In this document: in pieces, positions 23,922-33,999 of the stretch
How positions within the stretch are numbered: position 1 is the first letter of the stretch
Layout of the letters: each line of letters begins with the position of its first letter
Assembly (NCBI GenBank): GCA_963855995.1
Contig: OY979717.1
Span: forward strand, 34,978,997 to 35,042,996
Direction: 5' to 3'
DNA: 64,000 bases
Origin: Muricea muricata
Lineage: Eukaryota > Cnidaria > Anthozoa > Malacalcyonacea > Plexauridae
Translations under genes and position numbers: made by a program
The notes under the pieces: generated by a model
The model's database searches: none
Told to the model about the DNA's origin: nothing
The model's input: only the letters and a program-made list of their open reading frames with translations

Positions 23922-24357
23922 TATATGTCTGACACACGACCAAGATTAGGAATTACCTATAGCACCTAAACTTGCGCGGTAAAACCCTTAAGAACGTGCC
24001 TTGCAGTGTCACAAGGGCTGCAGACTAGAGCGGCCACTTCAGGCAATGTCTCTGGTTAGCTGGGGAGTGGAAAGGTGCTTACACATATGAAGTATAACTT
24101 AAGTATAGCTTAAGTTTCTTGTACGTTTGCATGGTGAATACAATATACTTGTTAAGCTTTGTGGAATAAATTTACGTGGTGTTTCCACAAAGCTTAGCAA
24201 GTATATTAAGTATAGCTTGTTCCGAGTAATTTGTCATCAGAAGTGTAGGTTTGTCCTGCTTTTGCTCTGTCATGTTTTAAATATTCTTAAGGGTTTTACC
24301 GCGCAAGTTTAGGTGCTATAGGTAATTCCTAATCTTGGTCGTGTGTCAGACATATAG
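23922..24357. mobile_element. MITE of 436 bp with 72-bp TIRs
   Basis: The ends CTATATGTCTGACACACG... and their complement match without error over about 72 bp, through CGCGGTAAAACCCTTAAGAA. Inside are further inverted motifs around TATACTTAA and AAGCTTTGTGGAA. The TSD is ambiguous (TA possible). It lies in the 3' region of the hAT-like element, after the transposase stop codon. Confidence 0.75.
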
Positions 24358-24999
24358 GATTCATTTTCTAGTCTCTGATGATGGACTATATTTTAGTTTA
24401 AATGTATTTGCTATGTTACTGTTACTGTTATGGTGCTATGTTTGCTCTTGTCTAACAGTTGGTCAGTTGTTATTTCGCAGTTTATTTTAACCTGATTTTG
24501 GGTTGGTGAACATCAAAACCACTGAGCTACATATCTGGAGACTACGCTTGTCAGTCAAACAGGTCAAGTAAAAAATATTGCGGCATTAGTTGGCTCAATC
24601 AGCCGTCCAAAGTGTCGCTCGTCCGCCAATTCACCGCCAATGACATCAAGCCACCATGCTTTTTACTTGGGCACTTATTCGAGAGCGCCATTTTAGATAT
24701 ATTAATACTCATACGATGAAAACTCAAACGCGTGAAGCGTGATGGAACGTGGCGTAATTAGTTGACCGCTACTCGGCGTATTAGACTACGTTCACACTAT
24801 GCCGGCACGGTTTGAAAACGGAACTAGAAATAACGTTTCGCCACTGCGTTCACACCGTACCGTTACGATTTGGTTACGGTTCCGTTTGCGTTCACACTGC
24901 TCATCGTAACGTGCCGCCTCTGCCCGTTTTTATTTCGCGGCATTTACCGCCATCTTTGTTTACAAGTCCGCACGAGCTGTCGACGTCCCGTTTGCGAAA

Positions 25000-25995
25000 A
25001 TGGGTCGCTCAAAGAAAACAAATAACGAAAACGAAGTAAGTTTTGGTTGGACAGACGACGAAATAGAGCTTTTATTATCAGTAATCATCAGTTTTAAGGC
25101 TGAGAAAGAGAGTGAAGGCTATGACTGGGAATCTGTTAAAACGAAGTACGAGTCGATAACTGAACGTTTCGTTAAGAACTATCCTAAAACAATTAGCGAT
25201 AAATTTCCGAAGACGAATGTTGAAGCAGAGTTCACAAAAGCGAGAGTATTAGCGAAAGTAAAGGCAATTCGATTGAAATATCGAAAAGCTGTCGATAGTG
25301 GTAGGCGAAGTGGTGGTGGTCGCGTGGTCGCTACCTTCTTCGAGTCCTGTGAGAATATTTGGGGAGGTTCGCCAGCTGCAGAAATGATAGAAGGTGGTTT
25401 AGAGTCTTCTGATAGATCAGAGAATCATTTGGAAACACAACAAGCCACATTAGTCGAGACCCAATGCGAAGCACAAGTACTTGAAAACCGAGACTCACAA
25501 GATGAAGAAGATGAGAACAGTGTCAGTGTTGGTGGGGTAAGTTCAGAACCTCAAATTTCTAACCCCAACAAAAGAAGGAATCTTGTGGACCATATAACAA
25601 ATCAGCGTAATGCAAAGCTAATGAAGAAATTATCTGTTGAAAAAGTAATGCTTGATATTGCCAAAGAAGATGTCGCCCTCAAAAAGGAATTTTTTGCCGA
25701 AATGAAAAATTCTGACAAAGAGCAATGTGATCAATTACGAGCTTTAAATGAGACCATGCTAAACTTAACGAAATCAATTAACGAAGGTGTGCGATTATTT
25801 GGCCAACCAACTCCTCCAGCAATTATGCAAAACAGGCAATTTGTCCCACCATATCCCACCCACTCAATGATGGAGCAAACATCACATGTTCCTAGTATGA
25901 TTGACCAAACAACTCATGTACATGGTCAAAATGTTGGAGTAATCCACCCGATAAATGGCATGAACCCGCATGGAAACACATACAATTTCCACTGA
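25000..25995 (+). CDS. Harbinger Myb/SANT-like DNA-binding protein
   Basis: A 331-residue intact single-exon frame. Residues about 14-115 form a trihelix/Myb-SANT-like domain starting FGWTDDEIELLLSVI and ending near the NIWGG motif that is common in these proteins. A glutamine/serine/acid-rich linker follows. A helical segment at about 197-260 (KLMKKLSVEKVMLDIAKED) may mediate binding to the transposase, and a proline/histidine-rich tail ends the protein. In Harbinger elements this protein carries the transposase to the nucleus and to the transposon ends; that role is family knowledge. ATG at 25000 lies about 216 bp from the left end. A duplicated AT-rich repeat follows the stop (about 26005-26065). 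Confidence 0.85.
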   Translation: MGRSKKTNNENEVSFGWTDDEIELLLSVIISFKAEKESEGYDWESVKTKYESITERFVKNYPKTISDKFPKTNVEAEFTKARVLAKVKAIRLKYRKAVDSGRRSGGGRVVATFFESCENIWGGSPAAEMIEGGLESSDRSENHLETQQATLVETQCEAQVLENRDSQDEEDENSVSVGGVSSEPQISNPNKRRNLVDHITNQRNAKLMKKLSVEKVMLDIAKEDVALKKEFFAEMKNSDKEQCDQLRALNETMLNLTKSINEGVRLFGQPTPPAIMQNRQFVPPYPTHSMMEQTSHVPSMIDQTTHVHGQNVGVIHPINGMNPHGNTYNFH

Positions 25996-26476
25996 TTGGA
26001 ACCTATGCAAGTACTCAAATACTGATTTTATTGAGTTTTTTACTCAAATACTGATTTTATTGAGTTTATATTTTGTTGAGTTTTTTTTTGTTTCTGTTAT
26101 ATATGAAATAGTATATAAATATTTAAAATCAGCTGCTTTGAAATGTTTGCTACTTTATGATGGCACCTTTTATGTGATATTATGTAGTTCTGTTAGAGGT
26201 AAATGGTTTATATTTTTTATATATTGTTTTTGTTGATAATTACAAATTCTAAATACCTTATTCTCAGTAACTTATATTATTTTTACAATTAAAGGGTAAA
26301 GTTAACTGTTTAAATTTTCTGCTGGGAAATTTAATATTTTCGGCAGAAAAATATGTTCACATTTTGATTTCATCTGCTCTGTTTAAACACAACACAGTAG
26401 CTTTTGAGACTTGGCTGACAATATGAATATAAATATAAGTATTACATAGGTATGTATTTAACCCAAAATGTACTTT

Positions 26477-27766
26477 TTAATCAAAAAATTCTACAAACAC
26501 ATCTCTGGCTGTTTTTCCCATGTCATAGTTGTTTCCAGAATTAGTTCTGCTAGCATCACAACAGGGTTGAAATTCTAAATCATATGCCTGTGCAGCCTGG
26601 ATGTTTTGTGCAGATAGTGTTTCATTTCTATTTTCACATATGTTGTGAAGAGTGAAGCAAGCATGAATAAGTTCAGGAATATGCAGCAAGGCCAGATCTA
26701 GTGGACGCCTTAAGATACCAAAGCGTCCCTTAAGACGTCCAAAAGCACATTCTATCACCATCCTAGCTGAGGAGAGCCGATACCTAAAAAACTGCTCTTT
26801 AGGAGTTGAACCACCATTAGGAAACTCTTTCATTACATGTGGCAATAAAGGGTAAGCAGGGTCTCCAAGAATGCAGGTTTGGACTGGATCTTTTCCATCA
26901 ACAATCACCTTAGGGCATGGTGGTATGACTTTATCTCTTAATTTTTGATTTATCAAGGAGTTGGCAAACATTCTACCATCATGAACTGAACCAGGCCATT
27001 TTATAACTACATCTATAAAATTGTATTTGTAATCACATACAGCTTGCACGTTTAATGAATACCTCCCTTTTCTATTAATGTAATCCGTATGATTTTCACA
27101 TGGTTGTTTGATAGAAAAGTGTGTTCCATCAACAGCTCCAATGCATTGTGGAAAACCATGAGTTGCATAAAACTTGGATGCTAGTGTCTCGACATCTTGT
27201 GCACTGTTCGGTAGTTTGATGAATTTCGGTCCAAGGTAAGATGAAATCACATGTGTTACCTGCCGAATAATCGTCGATACAGTGCTTCTTCCTAACCCAA
27301 ACGCATTTGCAACTTTCCTTAGCCTCCCTTCGTCAGATAAATAATACAATGTAACAGCGACTTGAGTTTCAACACCAACTGGTTTTCTTAGGTGGGTTTC
27401 TTTCTTTTGAAGGAAGGGTCGTAGCTCGTTGCAGAGGTAGTCAAATGTTTCCCTTGAAACCCGAAAGTTTTCACGCCATTCATCTTGTAAAGATATGCCG
27501 CTGATAATGTTCTTCCACCAAATGTTATTTCGTCCAGGACGAACCCAATGGCGTCTTTCCTTACGAATAATCTTTTTCTTGACTCGTCGAATTGGACTAT
27601 TCAGTATCACAACTAACTGTTTTCTTCTGTGCTTTTTGTACGCCAATCTCTGCTGTTGCAGAGTCGTAGCACTTGCTAGAATTGTAGCGCAAGCCGTCAG
27701 CAAAATTTTTCCAAACAATATTAGCGTATATAAGTTTACGTCAGCCATTTTAAAATTACGCGCCAA
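26477..27766 (-). CDS. Harbinger DDE transposase (HARBI1-like nuclease)
   Basis: A 429-residue intact frame. Residues about 90-190 hold a helical region with an HTH-like segment ([19 protein letters not shown]). The DDE superfamily 4 nuclease follows, with catalytic D213 (GAVDGTHF), D302 (ILGDPAYPL) and E339 ([12 protein letters not shown]). This is the normal length for the family. An internal start at M7 (27748) is equally plausible. It converges with the Myb-like gene, with about 480 bp between their stop codons. No stops or frame changes are seen, so activity is possible. Confidence 0.93.
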   Translation of the reverse strand: MARNFKMADVNLYTLILFGKILLTACATILASATTLQQQRLAYKKHRRKQLVVILNSPIRRVKKKIIRKERRHWVRPGRNNIWWKNIISGISLQDEWRENFRVSRETFDYLCNELRPFLQKKETHLRKPVGVETQVAVTLYYLSDEGRLRKVANAFGLGRSTVSTIIRQVTHVISSYLGPKFIKLPNSAQDVETLASKFYATHGFPQCIGAVDGTHFSIKQPCENHTDYINRKGRYSLNVQAVCDYKYNFIDVVIKWPGSVHDGRMFANSLINQKLRDKVIPPCPKVIVDGKDPVQTCILGDPAYPLLPHVMKEFPNGGSTPKEQFFRYRLSSARMVIECAFGRLKGRFGILRRPLDLALLHIPELIHACFTLHNICENRNETLSAQNIQAAQAYDLEFQPCCDASRTNSGNNYDMGKTARDVFVEFFD

Positions 27767-28079
27767 AGGCCGGCAAGTAAAATTTTGAAGCCTGGAACCT
27801 GGGCGCTAAACTAGAATAATAAAAATATAACGGAACCGATGTTCAGACTGTGCCGGCATGGTTTGAAAATGACTCCGTTTTTGTTTTACTCCGTTTGGAA
27901 AACGTGGTCAAAGCGTAACGGCAGAAGTGACGTTTCCGATCAATTTCTCTCCGGCACAGTGTGACTGCAACGGCGAAACGTTATGTTTTTTGCGCCGTTT
28001 TCAAACCGTGTCGGCATAGTGTGAACATAGTCTTAAACCTCCGGCGTAAAAAATTGACGATTCCAACCTGGACTCTGTG

Positions 28080-28545
28080 GGAACGACAAGCGCCTGCAAT
28101 CCGGCTTCAATTTTCGCCTGCCCACAGTGTGGGATGCACCATCTAGTATATATGCGACATCTATGGTTTCAGCCACCATGGTTTTTTCCACCATACCTAT
28201 TAGATGAATTTAAGCATTCAAGTTACTATCATAACTACAACACTAGACAATAGACATATGGTTTTTTCCACCATATGGTTTTTTCCACCATACCTATTAG
28301 ATGAATTTAAGCATTCAAGTTACTATCATAACTACAACACTAGACATAGAGATCTGCTCCGTCTACCTTTAGCTAGAACATCTAAATATCATTCTTCTTT
28401 CCGATACAATGGAGCTAAAACTTGGAATTCGTTAAAGTGCTTATATCACAAAATTTTTTTTTCAAAATTTGAATAAAAGAGCAAAAGTTAGTTAATACTT
28501 TCTTTAACATTTTTCGGATTTTTCTTTTCATTCGCGAGATATGCG
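28080..28545 (+). pseudogene. LINE 3' end, left part (RT C-terminus)
   Basis: The plus-strand frame ending at the TTAA site 28432-28435 reads YHNYNTRHRDLLRLPLARTS followed by FRYNGAKTWNSL. This is the conserved C-terminal tail of CR1/Jockey-type LINE reverse transcriptase proteins. The frame continues at 30257 after the Kolobok-like insertion. A 97-bp segment (starting GTTTTTTCCACCATACC) is tandemly duplicated at 28181 and 28278. The LINE is strongly 5'-truncated. The entry end overlaps the inserted element; the LINE part proper stops at 28435. Confidence 0.7.
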
Positions 28546-28668
28546 GCTTAAAACGGCCTTTTTCGTGAAAATGTCGCGTATCAAGAAGAGTCTGGGACGA
28601 GCGTGGTGTGACGTAGCTTAAGGACTAAGTTACGACGCACATTATACATTTGGTATATTTTCTCCGGC

Positions 28669-29392
28669 ATGTCAGGCAATAGCTCGGATTCGGAAAGCTC
28701 TCACGGTTCTCAGTGATTCAGAATACAATTATATTCCTGGGTATATTATAGAGGATGAATCAAATGATACCAGTCACGAAATTGGAACTCTAGAGGCAGT
28801 TGATAGCGAAATTTTAGGCGATCATGATGCATGCCTTTATGCTGATGAACCTCTAGCCGACGAAGAATGGTACGCGCAATATTTAAATAAATTCGCGAAA
28901 CGCAAAGAGCGTAGACGGCCGTGAAGATGTTAAATCATTATAAGTAGTAATATAGATTTTTCTTAGACATACAAACGTAAAATATAAAGGCATTGAGCAT
29001 GTATGGCATGTATATTGTTGATACCCAAGGCGAATCAAATGAGTGGACACATCAGTTCAACATTCTGAGGTGTTTGCTTTCGGGCTCGCTAAATTGCGCT
29101 TGTAAAATTTATACGACTCGCCTTTTGTAGCGAGTAAATATCACTATTTATTAATAACGAGAGGGTCTTTCTACAGATATAGCTAATTGCCTCCATAGAG
29201 TAATCATGATTGCGTGAGACGAGTTGTAAACCACACTTCCCCTTGCCCATATCTTATTTCACATTTTCACAGGTGTGCGGTCCTTGTTCAATAACACACT
29301 TGGGAAATACTGACGAAGCTTGGTGCTGTCAAGAGCTGGAATCTTGTAAGGACGTTCTAAATGACAAGATGATCTTTCTCGCCTATCAATAA
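28669..29392 (+). pseudogene. P2X7-type cysteine-domain gene carried by the Kolobok-like element
   Basis: The first part starts at ATG 28669 (MSGNSSDSESSHGSQ), has a frame change at 28714 and continues to a TGA at 28922 with the acidic stretch LYADEPLADEEWYAQY. A second part after an AG at 29271-29272 reads VCGPCSITHLGNTDEAWCCQ then ELESC, ending at TAA 29390. The CxxC...W.CCxE...C pattern resembles the zinc-binding cytosolic cysteine domain of the P2X7 receptor, which also occurs in stand-alone proteins of aquatic invertebrates. There is no channel domain. The two parts are probably exons of one decayed gene; the donor is unclear. Confidence 0.5.
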
Positions 29393-29487
29393 AGCCAATA
29401 AAAAGAGACGCGCATTTAGAATAGAATCTACATACAACAAGCTTTAATAGACCAACAAAATACTAAAACTAATAAACATACCTGACG

Positions 29488-29834
29488 CTAATCGCGTGGG
29501 GAGGCTTCGTCTGCTAGATTGCTTCTTTTGAATTTGGTGGGAAACACAACTATACCAGTTTCGTCCTTCTTTAATCGAGGCGTATAGTCCCTTGTTCCAG
29601 GTACCTCAACAAGGTACTTATCATAATCATCTGGAACAAAATGCTCCGAACATATGGCGGAGAATTTTGATGGTTTCCAATTTGCACGCTTTGTCGCGAC
29701 AAAGTTCACCCATATCTTTCTCCTTCGTTTTGCTTCAGGACGCTCATCGTTTCAGAATGGAATCCGATGAAGCGAGACCCTTTCTCTGCGTCTGCTCGGT
29801 TTGAGCAACCAAAAACGACACATCTATCCGGCAT
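29488..29834 (-). pseudogene. THAP-domain exon of the Kolobok-like transposase
   Basis: From ATG at 29834 on the minus strand, the product begins CVVFGCSNRADAEKGSRF. After a one-base frame change near 29740 it continues with WVNFVATKRANWKPSKFSAI, then CSEHFVPDDYDKYL, ending near a VVFPT motif. This is the C2CH THAP zinc finger with the invariant W, P and C..H spacing. The frame stops with TAG just before CAG|GTATGT at 29482, a strong splice donor, so this looks like a first exon whose downstream nuclease exons were deleted. Confidence 0.75.
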
Positions 29835-29900
29835 TTCGCTGTTTTCTCAGTAGCTTTTTAGTTCTCGTTGCTGTGTTCTCAAAAGCCTTTTAGTGGTTAC

Positions 29901-29991
29901 ACTTTCATGTCACGCAATAAATACAGTCACGAAATATAAAGAACAATTATTTTCGTGACCGTTCATTGTTTATATTGCCTGACATGAAAGT
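29901..29991. repeat. Short inverted repeat
   Basis: ACTTTCATGTCA (29901-29912) pairs with TGACATGAAAGT at 29980-29991, and GTCACGAAA pairs with TTTCGTGAC further in. It lies inside the Kolobok-like element. Confidence 0.5.
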
Positions 29992-30252
29992 ATAAAGAAC
30001 TTTTTAGTACAATACAATCACAGGTGAATTCGAACCTCCGTTCCTTAAGCTACGTCACACAGCTGTCGCCCCAGACCCTTTTCCGGTATTTACTGGGGCG
30101 CGACAATTTTTTGCTAAAAGCCAATTTTTCAATGTTTACAGCCGCATATCTCGCGAATAAAAAGAGGAAATCAAAAAAGGCTAAAGAAAGTATTAACTAA
30201 CTTTTGCTCTTTTATTCAAATTCTGAAAAAAAAATTTTGTGATATAAGCACT

Positions 30253-30545
30253 TTAAGTACAAAGGTACGCAATACGTCAGCTTTTCTGCCATTTAGAAAG
30301 GCTCTTAAATCATTTTTCCAAGATTAAGCCTTCCATGTATGTTCATTATTATTTCTATCTGTCCTTTTGTATTATTTGTAATTGTAATTGTAATGTAACA
30401 GTAATTTATAATTGTATTTTGTATTCAATATAATTTGTCTTTAAATTGTACTTTGTAATATTAGTTAATACAGAGCCCCATTTAAACCAGCTTTGCTGAA
30501 CTGGGCATCTCTGTTAAAATATTGTTGATAATAAAAAAAAGCCTT
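30253..30545 (+). pseudogene. LINE 3' end, right part and 3' UTR
   Basis: The frame resumes after TTAA with VRNTSAFLPFRKALKSFFQD and a TAA stop at 30325-30327, the usual end of this LINE protein family. The 3' UTR has GTAATTGTAATTG repeats and ends at an A-rich tail near 30529-30540. It belongs with the LINE part ending at 28435. Confidence 0.75.
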
Positions 30546-33188
30546 ATTTACCTGGTTGCGATATAGTGATAAATTTCAGTTCGAACTTCGAAGCTGTGTA
30601 TAGTGTGAACGTGTGATTGTGTATCTTGTTGGACGAGCTAGTTCAGAGTCCAGCACACTAAAAGGTCAGTTGGGATTTCTACGCGCAGTCGCGCATGCGT
30701 ACCACTGATGCGTACGCATAGGAATCACTGATAGGAATGTAACGTTGCAAAAATATAACTAGCTGTCAAACTATTCAGCATTGCATTATCTCACGGATAT
30801 TTGGTTCCTATATCAGATATATCAATGAAATTAAATCAGTTCTACTATGTTTACAAATCAACATGAATATCCAGGTTGGAATTTAATGTGATGATTATTA
30901 TTATTGAAGGGTAAGTTGCTGTTATGTACAGTTCATGCATTTATAAATAATACGAACGAGGCTGTAAATTTATGCACTGTTTAGTGTTCACAGTGTTTAG
31001 TTTGTCTGATGGTTTTATTGTAATTGTTTCATTACCGGTTTTGCATTTGACTGTGCATCCGAGATCTCACATTCGCCGTTTTTGTTGGTGTTTATTTTGA
31101 GGTAAACTTTTAATATCTTAGATACTCGTATCAGATTTCCAAAATTCTTAATTTTCAGTTAGGTTTACACATAATTATTTTGGTTGCATGTTTATGCATT
31201 TGTCAGGGACAAAGGCAGAACTTTAAAGGGGAGGGGGGGAGGTCTGTGGAAACTAATAATTATGATAGTCAAGGAGTTTGAATTGGACAATGCTGTATAG
31301 CCATATTGAGTTGAAAATGGCTTGAATATCTATCTATGGAGGTGTCTACAACATGGAAATGTCATCTTTGGGGTCACATTTCCTTCCTGAACCTCTCCAT
31401 TAGCAATAGGGGTGGGGGACTCCCTCGGCTTCACTCTGGCTATGTCCCTGATACTTGTAGAGAGTATAATTTATTAATGCAATGGTCATACAACAGGGAC
31501 ATTCAGTGGCAGATCCAGGGTAAGTCAAAATAAATTATAGCGTTTTAAATTCAAAATAACGTTATAACAATGTCATAGGTTATGAATTTCAAAAGAATAA
31601 AATCTAACCAATGAAGTTGCTTTGAAGGTATTTTAAAATGTAAATATATCCTAGAATGAGCTGTGGTAATTTATTTTGACTTACGCTAGATCCGCAACTG
31701 GGGACATTTGTCCATCATGTAAGCTGTTAAATGAGGAGTGATTTGGTTCATGTTTGAAAATCACAATTGTAAAACCATCAATTAGTTCAATATATGGTTA
31801 ATCTGTGGTGATAACTCATTGACTGTCATGTAATATCAACAATGCGGCCATCACTTCAATATTAAGTTAAGGAATGTTAGAGAACATTTCTAGTCAAGGA
31901 ATGAAGAATTTTGCTTCCTTAACCTCCCAATTAATGCTATTTTTTGCCTAACATTTGAAAATATGCGATTTCACTGGGCAATAATGGTTGTGAAGTAGCC
32001 ATAATCTGTTCTTATGGCTACTGAAGTTCTCTACCTCAGCTTTAATTTCATGTCATTTTCATGTCCCAGCATTCTCATTATGCAGCTATCGATGTTATAG
32101 CAGAGCACTGTGGTATAGGGGGGGTGTTTAAGGGAGGTTATCACCCTTTTACTTTGAAGACAGAAACTAGCACATATATTAAAGCCGTTTTCTTGCCAGC
32201 TTGTTTTATTTAAACAAGAAATATCGTCTGATGATTTTCTGCAGGCAATTTTCCACGCTTTGCAGCTTAATGAATTAATGAAGGAATTGACAATATCTTT
32301 AGGTTGACCCATTGAGAGCTGCATGATATCCAAGATGTATGTTGGCAGGGAGAGGGGGGGGGGCAGAAATAGCAGTTTTCAGGCAATCTCTACCTATGCC
32401 ATCGTGCAATTTGTATTGAAATATATAAATATACATCCTTCACAGTAGTTTTTGAAGCAAATGCATGCTTGGCTCAGAAATTTGGCAGGAAATTTTGTGT
32501 TAAAATTCAAAAATTTTCCCAGGGAAGCATGTCCCCTGTTCTCTGAAAATTATGGGTACTTTTAAGTGTTGGTATCTGGCAAAAACTATTTTCAAACAAG
32601 TCATGTTGCCACCCCCCATATTTTCTTTGCCCGTACATGTATGCCTATGATGATAATGTACCCCTTTGTTTGCTTGCCTACTTACAGTGCTGGGTGGAGC
32701 TTTTGTTAATCCGTGGCAAATAGGCTGAACCCCTTCAATTTAAAACTTACAAATTACAATTATTTCATTGGCATCCTTCACAAATGGAAAAATGTAATGT
32801 ATTTGGGTTTGAAGAGTACCTAGATTAGCAGTGTAAATCTAACAGTATGTTAAAATCATGTTCTACATTTCCCAACACCACCATGTGCAGGTGTGTTTTA
32901 TTGTTTTCATGATTTTATATTCATCAAGAGAGCTCCCTCTCCTAAAAAAATTAGTCCTACAGCACTGCCTATTTGTGCGCTGCCTGACGATTTTGCTGGT
33001 CAGTGGGCACAATCTGCAGCTTAAGTTAATAGGTTAAAATTAGTGTTAGTAATGAATTGTAACACAAACTAAAACAAATCAGATAACATGGAGAAGAAAT
33101 GTCACAGGCGAAAAGAAATTAAGTGAATGCAAAAATTCATTCAATTTTTTATGTGACTTGTTAAATGTGATTCAAGGTAGCAAGTGCC
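30546..33188. other. Intergenic, no gene recognised
   Basis: A 2.6 kb AT-rich stretch upstream of ABCB6. It has short G runs at 31229-31240 and 32117-32127 and no long or domain-bearing frame. Short frames at 31336 and 32031 show no family resemblance. The ABCB6 promoter should lie toward the right, but no convincing element is visible. Confidence 0.5.
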
Positions 33189-33192
33189 TTAA

Positions 33193-33502
33193 AGTGGAAC
33201 TAACACCTTGTATGATTTTTTGTATCTGATATGTTTGGATCATTCTAAGAAGAAATGGAATATATCTTTATAGTCAAAGTTCTCATCTTCATCAACTTTT
33301 CACTAATAAAGATTGTGGATATGATGCCACAAGGTGAATTTTTGGAGCAAAAAAAACAAAGGAAAACTTATTTGCAATTCACCTAATGACATCATATCCA
33401 GAAACTTTATCAGTGAAAAGTCGATGGCGATGAAGATTTTGACTGTAAAGATATATTACATTTTTCTGAGAATGATCCAAACATATCACATATAGTTGCA
33501 CT
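33193..33502. mobile_element. TTAA-bounded fold-back MITE, 310 bp
   Basis: Left end AGTGGAACTAACACC and right end complement AGTGCAACTATATGTG are inverted, with arms of about 130 bp. TTAA bounds both sides (33189-33192, 33503-33506), exactly where the homology stops. The AGTG(C/G)AAC end resembles T2/Kolobok-type MITE ends. It lies about 0.5 kb upstream of the ABCB6 start codon. Confidence 0.7.
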
Positions 33503-33554
33503 TTAAGCTACCTCTAATCCATGAAGAGAACGTCTTATTAACTTCTTACTAGCG

Positions 33555-33865
33555 TGGAGTCTGTACGGAGAAATATCGGACCGAAGTCTTTTTTGTATAC
33601 ACCGAGTCCGTGGAGGTAGGTCCGATGTTTTTCTGTACGGATCTACAGGTAGAAGCGAGGTTAAGGGCCTGTTTATATGATCCCGGCTAGACGGGACGGG
33701 ACAGTTACTGCAATCTCACCTGTAGTATAAATTCTATCGAGTGTTTATATGATCCTGATTCCATCCCGCCTAGACGAAATCCTGGCATCGGTTGCCGGGA
33801 TCTGGTCTAAAGGGGACGAGAAATTGTCACATAATCACCCAATCCCGGCAAAATTGCCAATTTCT
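33555..33865. repeat. Palindromic segments upstream of ABCB6
   Basis: An imperfect hairpin pairs GTACGGAGAAATATCGGACC with GGTCCGATGTTTTTCTGTAC (about 33555-33645). Next, 33661-33865 contains GTTTATATGATCC twice and GGCTAGACGGGA / CCCGCCTAGAC in both orientations. It resembles the ends of the 61128-62341 element (GATTATATGGTCCCG) and may be a decayed relative. Confidence 0.4.
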
Positions 33866-33999
33866 TGTCTCATCAGTTCTTTGAACTGTATTTCAAACCA
33901 AAGTGATTTTTTTACTTAGTTTGTCACCGTGACATTTTTTTTCTGATGCTCTAGGTTATGATGTCTTAATTCTTTCCATCAAGCATCCTGTTTCCGACA

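Larger units (their letters stand above)
24784..28032. mobile_element. PIF/Harbinger transposon, apparently complete
   Basis: It has inverted ends GACTA(C/T)GTTCACACTATGCC and the canonical 3-bp target duplication TTA (24781-24783, 28033-28035). It encodes the two proteins expected of autonomous animal Harbingers in convergent orientation: a Myb-like protein (25000-25995, plus) and a DDE transposase (27766-26477, minus). Both frames are intact. Subterminal repeats of the GTTCACACTG and CCGTTTT type lie within about 200 bp of each end. It inserted into the right part of the hAT-like element. Confidence 0.92.
16372..28071 (+). mobile_element. Large hAT-like transposon (11.7 kb) with nested Harbinger
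   Basis: CCAGGTTGGAATC at 16372-16384 is matched by its exact complement at 28059-28071. Both ends are flanked by the direct repeat ACTCTGTG (16364-16371 and 28072-28079), an 8-bp target duplication as in hAT elements. Further in, TTACGCCGG (16392) is mirrored by CCGGCGTAA (28041), and related GGCGTAA motifs cluster inside both ends (16408, 16431, 16486, 24752, 24775), like subterminal transposase-binding repeats. The interior holds a multi-exon hAT-like transposase gene. Subtracting the Harbinger leaves about 8.4 kb, long for a hAT element. Confidence 0.75.
28436..30252. mobile_element. Kolobok-like element with TTAA target site
   Basis: Both ends start AGTGCTTATATCACAAAATTT and are inverted over about 200 bp (28436-28640 and about 30020-30252) with later mismatches. 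TTAA flanks both sides (28432-28435, 30253-30256). Excising the element with one TTAA joins the split LINE frame exactly, which fixes the boundaries. A TTAA target and a THAP-domain gene inside are the hallmarks of the Kolobok superfamily (piggyBac shares TTAA but lacks THAP). At 1.8 kb no catalytic domain is left, so it is a deleted copy. Confidence 0.8.

Noticed and set aside
24812..25039. Upstream plus-strand frame overlapping the start of the Harbinger Myb-like gene
   Set aside because: It is in another phase, lies in subterminal repeats and has no domain.
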